Below, in pieces: positions 49,534 through 59,760 of a DNA stretch of 64,000 nt; within the stretch, counting starts at the first letter, position 1, and each line of letters starts with the position of its first letter. A program made the translations under genes and the position numbers. The notes under the pieces are model-generated. The model saw only the letters and a list, made by a program, of their open reading frames with translations. It was not told where the DNA came from and searched no databases. Source of the DNA: Phorcus lineatus. Its lineage: Eukaryota > Mollusca > Gastropoda > Trochida > Trochidae. The stretch is from positions 46,571,220-46,635,219 of the forward strand of contig OV121089.1 of NCBI GenBank assembly GCA_921293015.1, written 5' to 3'.

Positions 49534-51480
49534 ATGATGGATTCAGCTCTTATGCTTAACTTAGTAGAAGAGGAGGAAGAAGAGGAGATGGAGGAAGAGC
49601 TTCTAATCTCTTTGGTAATTTCAGTACATGAAGAAGAGAATAAAGGACGGAGGTGGTGGGTTCATCCACTTCACCAACAAAGATTACTTGAAGGACGCTG
49701 TAATCGACTGAAACAAGAGTTAGAAGAAGATGATGAAAAGTTCCAAAATTATTTTAGGCTATCTCAAGAGCAATTCTATGAATTGCTGTCTAAACTTGAA
49801 CACACATTGTCGAAACAGCAAACAAGGATGCGACCACCTATTTCTGCAAGGGAGAGATTTGCTGTAACATAAAGGTAAATAAACAAGATAACAAGATTAA
49901 GCATGTTAATGAACTCTTTAATTTCAAGACTGATACATTAAATGTATTCATTGAAGCGAAACCCATCTTTAAGGTTTAGGGTTTTAGAACCCTTTGATAT
50001 CAGATTTACAAATAAAACGTAATAAAATAAGGAAATATTCATCTTCCATGTACTAAGGAGACACTTTTGAAAATATCGAGAAAATACAAACATAATCGTT
50101 CTCTTAATTACTTTACATATCCCACATACAAGCGGAACTGAAGTGACTCCCCTGGGGAATGTACTCCTGGGGTTGTTGACGGGTATCAAATTGAGTTTCG
50201 TGAAATAGCTGAGCAATTTTGATTTTCACCAAACTTTTTGAAGCATCCGGAAGCAACTTCAAATCTTTTGAATATGACATCATGAACATCTCATCACTGT
50301 GACGCTCCTTGTTTAGTGAGGTCAAAGACTCCTGATGACTTTGTCTCTGACTTCCTGTCGTGCACGGTTCCTCTCCCTCGTCTCTTCAAGAACGCCAAGA
50401 AGTCCAGAGCTATTAACTTCGGACTTCCGTGGCCTCTTCTTTGGTGGTACGGAGGCGGGGGAAATAGATCGTGACGTCGAAGGTGTAGGGCTTACTTGGC
50501 GTGAGGTTTCCCTGAACAAAAGGAAAACATAATGAGATTCACAAATAAACATATCCAAACGACTGTTTTCATTTTCAGATTTCTAGCTACAGGAGAGACT
50601 TTTGCATCTCTGGCCTACAGCTACAGAATAGCCGCCTGTACCATTGGAGGGATTGTCAAAGAGGTGTGCTGTGTGATTGGGGAATATCTACAACCAGAAG
50701 TAATGAAGGTTCCTGAAACACCCGATGATTGAAAACATATTGCAGGGGATTTTGAAGACACCTGGCAATTTCCTAACTGCTGTGGAGCAATTGATGGAAA
50801 ACACATTGTGATGAGAGCACCAGCTAAGTCAGGATCTGTTTACTTTAATTACAAAGGGATTTTTTTCTGTCGTGCTCATGGCTGTAGTCGATGCTGGCTA
50901 CAAGTTTGTGATGATTGATGTGGGGTCATGTGGGATGAATAATGATTCAGGGGTGTCTAGGAACTCAAGGTTTGGTCAAGCTTTGAGAACAGGTGAATTG
51001 TCCCTTCCGCCTGACAGAATTTTGCCAAGAGCAGAGGAGAATGGCCCTCTACCGTATGTCTTCATCGTTGATGAAGGTTTGCCGCTTTGAAGAATCTCCT
51101 CAGACCCTATGGAGGACGTGGGCGAAATGAAGATGAGAAAATATTCAACTATCGGCTAAGCAGGGCAAGAAGAATAGTCGAGAGCAGCTTTGGCATTCTC
51201 GCAGCAAGATGGAGAGTGTTTCATACAAAGATAGCAGTGGAACCCCAGACGGCCAAACGCATTGTAAAAGCAGCGTGCGTACTACAAATTTCCTGCAGGC
51301 CTGTACAAGACCCAGTGCCGCACAGCAGAGGCGTTCTGATGGTCCAGCCTCCCTAGGCACAGGAGGCGAGTGAGCAAGGAGGCAGAGAATGTGAGAGATG
51401 CATTTAAACAGTACTTTAACAATCAGGGTCAAGTTCCATGGCAAACTGACCTTGTAAGGAGAGGACTGTTTTCAGAGTAA
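49534..51480 (+). pseudogene. Harbinger DDE transposase (HARBI1/DDE_Tnp_4 type), inactivated
   Basis: Cut-and-paste transposase gene of the surrounding element. Exon 1 is 49534-49874 (acidic run, then YFRLSQEQFYELLSKL and RPPISARERFAVT). Exon 2 is 50579-51480, after acceptor TTTTCAG, beginning RFLATGETFASLAYSYRI. Catalytic motifs are visible: first Asp in [10 protein letters not shown], second Asp in the VFIVDEG block, and Glu in RARRIVESSFGILAARWRVF. It ends GQVPWQTDLVRRGLFSE. Damage: a TAA at the end of exon 1 where the family has Leu, a TGA in place of Trp (about 50730), and frameshifts near 50860 (T run), 51080 and 51280-51360. The intron contains the last exon of the antisense gene. Confidence 0.85.
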
Positions 51481-52253
51481 GATAAGATCTTACCTGGTGC
51501 TTCCACCAGAACGGTAGTCAGTGGATTCGACAGTGGACTCCTCAAGGGCCTCGTCATTATCCAGATCGTTGTCACTTGGCATGTTACTTTCTGTGCTGCA
51601 AAAAAATAAGAATTATTTCTTTCCCACATTTTCAATTGAATGATAATGTTCACTGTTCCAAACATTATTGAAAATTATGTTTGCTTTAAGCATTAAAAAA
51701 CATGTTTCTCCAGAATTTGACTTTATATTGTCTATGGTAAAATGAAACATTCCATCGTATCATTAATGACACACTAACATCAAGTATCTAGACTTCGTAT
51801 ATAATCTTACAAGTCATCATCCATGTAGTCGTCACGGAAGCCCAACAATTTGTACCATGCCCATTTGGGCTCCTTCACATCATCCCTCACCGAACCACTC
51901 TTTCTGCTGCTTTCTCATAGTTCCCGTCGTTTTCTGATATATGTATCCTTGATACTCCGACGGCGAGTCCTGGCTGCAATGTGTGATTGTATATATAGAT
52001 TACTAATGGAACAAAGATTTATAATTGAACAAAATAATGAGGAATTTCCATTCAGGAAGTGCCATTGATATACAACTTTACCTTCTGAGACACTGACGCC
52101 AAGTGTCTTTGCTATTGATGTCCAAATATTGTTCACAACATCTACATCTCTATAATCCTTTGATCTTTTGTCGAATAAAGTGCTGTTTCCCTCGACAAGT
52201 GAAATCAATCTTTCGGTATCGAGTATTGTACGCTGGCTTCTCTTTCCTGTCAT
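50113..52253 (-). pseudogene. Harbinger MADF/BESS (Myb/SANT-like) DNA-binding protein, inactivated
   Basis: Second protein of PIF/Harbinger elements, thought to help the transposase reach the nucleus and bind the ends. Exons: 52082-52253 (MADF part with LISLVEGNSTLFDKRSKDY and VNNIWTSIAKTLGV), 51811-51973 (RKSGSVRDDVKEPKWAWYKLLGF), 51494-51595 (acidic EES/TVES linker) and 50113-50511 (PPKKRPRK basic stretch, then a BESS-like DEMFMMSYSKDLKLLP with a C-terminal tail). All splice sites are GT-AG and the phases agree. Damage: one in-frame TGA near 51915 in exon 2 and a one-base frameshift near 50325 in exon 4. The 3' exon lies wholly inside the transposase intron. Confidence 0.8.
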
Positions 52254-52660
52254 GATTCTTTTAATGAAACTGAAATTAATCACATATATGCCGTAACATA
52301 GTGTTTAATATGAAAAAGTAGATGCAGACACACACCAAATTGATATCTCAACATACATATAATCAATTCTACATGTGTAATCAAGTATTTTTTAGAACTA
52401 TTATAGAAGACATCCTTACCTGACGGTCCACGTGGTTGGGATATACCTCATTTGAGTGATGTCACCAGGGGATTCCTCATGCGAATTCATTTGCGTTGCG
52501 TAAAAAATAGCAGGCCTTCCTATCTCATTCGCATCGGATCGCAACGCATGCTGAATTCGCATGTAGTGTATTGCACACATTGAAAATGTACTGCTCGCGT
52601 TTTTTTTGACGCAATGCAAGACGCAACGCATAGAAAGTCGGTCGTAGTGTAAATTCAGCC

Positions 52661-55261
52661 AAACGTGTGTCTTCTGACGATAGGACTGTGTCAAAAGGAC
52701 GTTAAAACGGGAAAATTCGAAGCGATGACAGTCAAGGATAGATTTTCTTAATTTCTCCCCGATTTATTTGTGAATTAAAAAGAACAAAACCTATGGTAGG
52801 TTACTAAAACTGTTTCAGATATTTACTTTTTTCGCATTCATAAATATATATTTCACTTATTATGTCGTGATTAGAATGAAACAAAGGCGTAAGCATATTA
52901 TCATTAACTTCTGCAGTTTAAAATCCTTCAACCTAGCTACCAATTTCAAACCATACACGTTTTCTTTATATTACGAATTTACCGTTTGAGTATTTTCTGA
53001 ATAAAATCAATAAACAATTTTGGATTATGAATCGGTATTTTATATTATTAAACACAAAGCAGATAATTAGAGTTGATATACACACGGTCTGTGTTTACTT
53101 AAAGGGGAAACTAGGATGTTGTAGGAAATGAATTATGTTGACTGGAAACTTGATTAATTTTTTAAAAATGTCAGCAGATACTATAAACTATTAAACAAAA
53201 ATAAATACGCAAAATGAGCTATCATCTAAAACGATTATTAAACATAACTATGCCTATGTTCATCATACAATTTCAAAAGTATTGAATATATATCATAGAT
53301 TTTAAAATACTATTTCTTTGGAAATATTGCGTGACTGACCACTTTTGGATCTAATCCTACAGTTAAAATCGCTGGTTTTATTTTCAGGTTTCTAGGGATA
53401 CTGACCAATGATACTTATTACAAATAAGTCAGTTTGCATTCTATAGTAACATATATTTTAATTGAAATGTTTCTTGCTACATTATGAAACAAATAATTGA
53501 TCCAATGAAGTGTTTTAAATTTGATATTCTTATTTAAAATTAAAACATTTTTATCCATGAATTCTAAAATCCCTTTCTATTTGTTTTACCATTAAATGGC
53601 GAATTCTGTACTATCTAAAAAAACCAGATTGTTCGTAACTCTTTGCTTGTTAATTGACATAGATCAAAACTGTCACATTTATCAAATTTATTTCTCATTT
53701 TAAAAAACTTCAAAAATTCAAAAAATAGATAATTAGTTTATTTAGCCCAAGCCATGTATGTTTTCCTCTCAATTCAAATAATTATAAGAAATGCTTTTGA
53801 AATAAAGGATATCTATATATGTCCACAGCAACTTTAAATGATATTGGATTTGACAGAATTTAAAAAAATTTTTAAATGTGCATTTTGTTGCGTGGCCATG
53901 AATTGATTTAGCTGTAAGATCCAGGTGTAAGATCCAGCGTTGAATATTGCTATCTGATCCATTCAGAATATTGGCAGATAAATGACAATGGTTATCAAGA
54001 CTTTCTTAAAAATTCTGTTATTTACCACAAAATAATACAATATTTCAAAGAATAAGAAATTTTGCTTGTTCAGGACATTATGTTTAACTATTGTTAATTC
54101 AGTTCTGAAATGAAAATAAAGTCATTACACTAAATTGGAAACTATAAAACAATAAATGTTATTGAGTTATTTTAATTCATAATATTAATTCCGACAACAA
54201 AAGGAAAGTCTTTTTTAATGCTCATATTTAGTTTTTTTAAGGTTTTTTTGAAGCCATTTTTATTGTTGTTAGGTACTTTTTGTGGGGCAACGGATTTATA
54301 TATTCCTTAGTTAGAATTATGCAAGATTCAAGTAATGGCAACATTTTAACAATATAGATGTAGGAAAAGTCGAAGATGTGAACAAAACACCATATTTGCC
54401 TAAAAATAGTTACGATCCAGTATGTCCGTCATTACTCATTTACGGTACTTCCGCATTCGTTTTTCTGTGCAAAAATAATCATCCTTCGCCAAATTTCTTT
54501 GAAATGTATTTGAACAATCATAAAAAAACCCCTATACTTTGACTTTCAATTGGTGTTTTTGTTTGGTTTTTAATCAATAAGCGGTTATATCACTCTGAAT
54601 GTCAGTGTCAATAGCATTGGCGTCATTGACAACGTGCTTTTGTTTGTCGGATATAACAAGAGTTAACTCCCTTGATTTCAAGTGGCGTGGTTAACTCTCG
54701 TCTGGCGATAGGTTAATTATATGAAAATAGCAGGTTTTATTGAAACGAAATAAAGATGATTAGTTATCACATTGACTTGAACTATAAATACGTGAAAATG
54801 TTCCATTACTAACAACAATTTTTCAAAACAACATTTAGATTTTGAGATAAAATTCTCTTCTTGGCTTTATGAGACAAATAATATTTTCTTCCAACAAACT
54901 GCAATGAAAGTTATTTCTGAATTAAATTTATAATTAGCTGTATGGCTACCGAACATTATATTTAAAAAACAAACGAAAACCACCTTTATCAACGCAGACC
55001 CTGACAGGAACTGATATCATGAGGAATTAACAATTTTATGAATATGTTGTCGTATGTCGTTATGTGTTACTCTGCCTCAAAACCAAACTCAGCAGCAATG
55101 ATCAACCCTAAAACCTTGTTTTTAGCATCAAAATGGAAGCCCTTTTCGAGAACAATTAATTGAAACGTAATATCTAACTTCATACTAGACTAGATTAAAA
55201 TAGTGTCATAGACATAATGAAGTACTGAAAAGGTCATCACCTTCATCACTTTTCTGCACTT
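52661..55261. other. AT-rich non-coding region
   Basis: No exon, repeat array or RNA gene is supported, apart from the right arm of the possible larger element (about 54630-54718). Confidence 0.5.
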
Positions 55262-56014
55262 TCAGTGGAGTCATACCATATTTGTTTTTGACAAACGTAG
55301 CAATGTCTCCACAACAAGCTCATTGTAAAACAGTGTCAATGTCATGAAAAAGATTTGACATGTTTTGACAATGTTACAATCATGATTAATTACAACAATA
55401 TCTGCACCTTGTCCAAGGAGAAGATCAAAAACCTCCCTGCAACCAAACAAAGCTGCAAACATCAACGGAGTTATACCATATTTGTTTCTTGCATCAATGT
55501 TACATTCCTTTTCACGAACAAGATATTGCACAAACTCAGAATTTTCCTTATAACAGGCTCGATGTAAAACAGTGACATTGCCATTAATATCTTGTACCGA
55601 AATATCTGCACTTTGAACACGGAGAATCAAAACCCTTTTTGCAGCGAAACAAAGCTAAAATCATCAAAGGATTTCTACGATATTTGTTTCTAGCATCAAT
55701 GTTACATCCGGACGGACAAGATATTGAACAAACTCAGCATTGTCTTTACCACAAGCTCGATGTAAAACAGTTTCCTTGTCATTATCTAGTACCAAAATCA
55801 CCACAAGAAAACATGGGGTTTTCCTCAGGCAGTATACAGCATTAAACCCTAAGAGTTTAATGTAATTTCATGTGGAGGAAACCCTAGGCGTTTATTGACA
55901 TTTCACCAACAGTAAACAGGGAATATCCTCAGCAGAGGAAATGCCATGTTACTTAATTAAACTCGAGGAACTCCAGGAAAATTTTGTGTTTGTGTTTTCA
56001 CAACAGGCTCAGGG
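55262..56014 (-). pseudogene. decayed ankyrin-repeat tail of the NTPase-ankyrin gene
   Basis: Ankyrin repeat units continue on the minus strand beyond the stop of the main gene but are broken. A readable stretch at about 55420-55630 (VLHRACYKENSEFVQYLVRE, GITPLMFAALFGCREVFDLL) is joined by frameshifts to weaker pieces on both sides. At about 55801-56010 the array is interrupted by unrelated DNA containing small inverted repeats around AGGAAA/TTTCCT words. It could be non-coding relic or, less likely, a 3' exon restored by splicing. Confidence 0.6.
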
Positions 56015-59000
56015 TCAAACAGTGTCATTGTCATTATCTAGTACTGAAATATCTGCACCTTGTCCAATGAGAACATCAAAAACCTCCCTGAAGCCAAACA
56101 AAGCTGAATTCATCAACGGAGTTCTACCATATTTATTTCTAGCATCAATGTCACATTTAGTATTATGAACAAGATGTTCAACAAACTCAGCATTGTCTTT
56201 ACAACAGGCTAGATGGAAAACAGTGTGACTGTCATGATCAAGTACTGAAATATCTGCACCTTGTCCAAGGAGAACATCAAAAACCTTCCTGCAGCCAAAC
56301 AAAGCTGAATTCATCAACGGAGTTCTACCATATTTGTTTCTAGCATCAATGTTACATTCCTTTTCACGAACAAGATACTGCACAAATTCGGAATTTTCCT
56401 TATAACAGGCTAGATGTAAAACAGTGTCATTGTCATGATCAAGTGCTGAAATATCTGCACCTTGACCAAGGAGAAGATCAAAAACCTTCCTGCAGCAAAA
56501 CTGAGCTGCAACCATCAATGGTGTTCTTCCACTTTTGTTACTAACATCAATAAGAAATCCCTTTTCAAGAAGATATTGAACAAACTCAGCACTGTCTTTA
56601 CCACAGGCTTGATGTAAAACAGTGTCACTATTATGATCAAGTACTGAAATATCTGCACCTTGTCCAAGGAGAAGATCAAAAACCTTCCTGCAACCAAACT
56701 GAGCAGAAATCATCGACGGAGTTCTACCATATTTGTCTCTAGCATCAATGTTACATCCTTTTTCACGAACAAGATATTGAACAAACTCAGCATTGTCTTT
56801 GTGACAGGCTCCATTTAAAACACTTTCATTATCATGATCAAGTGCTGAAATATCTGCACCTTGACCAAGGAGAAGATCAAAAACCTTCCTGCAACCAAAC
56901 TGAGCAGAAATCATCAACGGAGTTCTACCATATTTGTCTCCAGCATCAATGTTACATCCTTTTTCACGAACAAGATATTGAACAAACTCAGCATTGTCTT
57001 TGTGACAGGCTCCATGTAAAACACTTTCATTATCATGATCAAGTGCTGAAATATCTGCACCTTGACCAAGGAGAAGATCAAAAACCTTCCTGCAACCAAA
57101 CTTAGCAGAAATCATCAACGGAGTTCTACCATATTTGTCTCTAGCATCAATGTTACATCCTTTTTCACGAACAAGATATTGAACAAACTCAGCATTGTCT
57201 TTGTGACAGACTCCATGTAAAACACTTTCATTATCATAATCAAGTGCTGAAATATCTGCACCTTGACCAAGGAGAAGATCAAAAACCTTCCTGCAGCCAA
57301 ACTGAGCTGCAACCATCAATGGTGTTCTTCCACTTTTGTTACTAACATCAATAAGAAATCCCTTTTCAAGAAGATATTGAACAAACTCAGCACTGTCTTT
57401 ACCACAGGCTTGATGTAAAACAGTGTCACTATTATGATCAAGTACTGAAATATCTGAACCTTGTCCAAGGAGAAGATCAAAAACCTTCCTGCAACCAAAC
57501 TGAGCAGAAATCATCGACGGAGTTCTACCATATTTGTCTCTAGCATCAATGTTACATCCTTTTTCACGAACAAGATATTGAACAAACTCAGCATTGTCTT
57601 TGTGACAGGCTCCATTTAAAACACTTTCATTATCATGATCAAGTGCTGAAATATCTGCACCTTGACCAAGGAGAAGATCAAAAACCTTCCTGCAACCAAA
57701 CTGAGCAGAAATCATCAACGGAGTTCTACCATATTTGTCTCCAGCATCAATGTTACATCCTTTTTCACGAACAAGATATTGAACAAACTCAGCATTGTCT
57801 TTGTGACAGGCTCCATGTAAAACACTTTCATTATCATGATCAAGTGCTGAAATATCTGCACCTTGACCAAGGAGAAGATCAAAAACCTTCCTGCAACCAA
57901 ACTTAGCTGCAACCATCAATGGTGTTCTTCCACTTTTGTTACTAACATCAATAAGAAATCCCTTTTCAAGAAGATATTGAACAAACTCAGCACTGTCTTT
58001 ACCACAGGCTTGATGTAAAACAGTGTCACTATTATGATCAAGTACTGAAATATCTGCACCTTGTCCAAGGAGAAGATCAAAAACCTTCCTGCAACCAAAC
58101 TGAGCAGAAATCATCGACGGAGTTCTACCATATTTGTCTCTAGCATCAATGTTACATCCTTTTTCACGAACAAGATATTGAACAAACTCAGCATTGTCTT
58201 TGTGACAGGCTCCATTTAAAACACTTTCATTATCATGATCAAGTGCTGAAATATCTGCACCTTGACCAAGGAGAAGATCAAAAACCTTCCTGCAACCAAA
58301 CTGAGCAGAAATCATCAACGGAGTTCTACCATATTTGTCTCCAGCATCAATGTTACATCCTTTTTCACGAACAAGATATTGAACAAACTCAGCATTGTCT
58401 TTGTGACAGGCTCCATGTAAAACACTTTCATTATCATGATCAAGTGCTGAAATATCTGCACCTTGACCAAGGAGAAGATCAAAAACCTTCCTGCAACCAA
58501 ACTTAGCAGAAATCATCAACGGAGTTCTACCATATTTGTCTCTAGCATCAATGTTACATCCTTTTTCACGAACAAGATATTGAACAAACTCAGCATTGTC
58601 TTTGTGACATGCTCCATGTAAAACACTTTCATTATCATAATCAAGTGCTGAAATATCTGCACCTTGACCAAGGAGAAGATCAAAAACCTTCCTGCAGCCA
58701 AACTGAGCTGCAACCATCAATGGTGTTCTTCCACTTTTGTTACTAGCATCAATAAGAAATACCTTTTCAAGAAGATATTGAACAAACTCAGCATTGTCTT
58801 TACCACAGGCTTGATGTAAAACAGTGTCACTATTATGATCAAGTACTGAAATATCTGAACCTTGTCCAAGGAGAAGATCAAAAACCTTCCTGCAACCAAA
58901 CTGAGCAGAAATCATCAACGGAGTTCTACCATATTTGTCTCTAGCATCAATGTTACATCCTTTTTCACAAACAAGATATTGAACAAACTCAGCATTGTCT

Positions 59001-59760
59001 TTGTGACAGGCTCCATGTAAAACACTTTCATTATCATGATCAAGTGCTGAAATATCTGAACCTTGTCCAAGCAAAAGATCAAAAACCTTCCTGCAACCAA
59101 ATCCAGCTGCAGTCATCAATGGAGTTCTACCATATTTGTCCGTGGCATCAATATTACATTCCTTGTCACAAACAAGAAATTGAACAAACTCAGCATTGTC
59201 TTTGTAACAGGCTCGATGTAAAACACTTTTATTATCATGATCAATTACTGAAATATCTGAACCTTGTCCAAGGAGAAGATCAAAAACCTTCCTGCAACCA
59301 AACACAGCTGAAATCATCAGTGGAGTTCTACCATATTTGTCTCTAGCATCAATGTTACATCCCTTTTCACGAACAAGATATTGAACAAACTCAGCATTGT
59401 CTTTACAACAGGCCTGATGTAAAACACTTTCATTATCATGATCAAGTGCTGAAATATCTGAACCTTGTCCAAGCAGAAGATCAAAAACCTTCCTGCAACC
59501 AAATCCAGCTGCAGTCATCAATGGAGTTCTTCCATATTTGTCCGTGGCATCAATATTACATTCCTTTTCACAAACAATATAATGAACAAATTCAGCATTG
59601 TCTTTATAACAGGCTCGATGTAAAACAGTTTCATTGTCATTATCAATTACTGTTATATCTGCACCTTGACCTATGAGGAAATCGAAAACATTTCTGCAAC
59701 CATATGTAGATACGTTCATAAGTGGAGTTCTTCCATTTGCGTCTTTGGTGTGAATTTCGA
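56015..59760 (-). repeat. ankyrin higher-order repeat array (about 201-bp units)
   Basis: About 18.5 units of 66-67 residues, each made of two ankyrin repeats (GRTPLM..A.FGCRKVFDLLLGQGAD and ..D.DNESVLH.AC.KDNAEFVQYL). Between 56515 and 58716 the units form three higher-order blocks of 801, 600 and 801 bp. Each block ends with a 198-bp unit encoding LLEKGFLIDVSNKS in place of VREKGCNIDARDKY. Copies within this part are almost identical. Confidence 0.9.

Larger units (their letters stand above)
49364..52660. mobile_element. PIF/Harbinger transposon, nearly complete, inactivated
   Basis: The terminal inverted repeats GGCTGGAATTACACAACGAC.. (49364-49385) and the mirror image at 52639-52660 match at 19 of 22 positions. 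The left flank TAA and right flank AAA are close to the 3-bp TWA target duplication of this superfamily. GCGTTGC/CGCAACGCA words are repeated just inside both ends, probable transposase or Myb-like protein binding sites. It carries the two expected genes on opposite strands, both broken by a few mutations. Confidence 0.85.
49128..54718. mobile_element. possible larger element delimited by ATTAACCTATCGCCA inverted repeats
   Basis: A perfect 15-bp word at 49129-49143 recurs inverted at 54703-54717. Further in, TCCGACAAACAACAAAACGTG-like sequence (49228) recurs inverted near 54630-54651, so the similarity is not limited to one word. The Harbinger element lies inside. No coding sequence of its own is visible. 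Confidence 0.35.

Noticed and set aside
56842-59676. Repeated 60-100-codon plus-strand frames across the ankyrin array
   Set aside because: They are antisense shadows of the repeated coding units; identical copies recur at the unit spacing.
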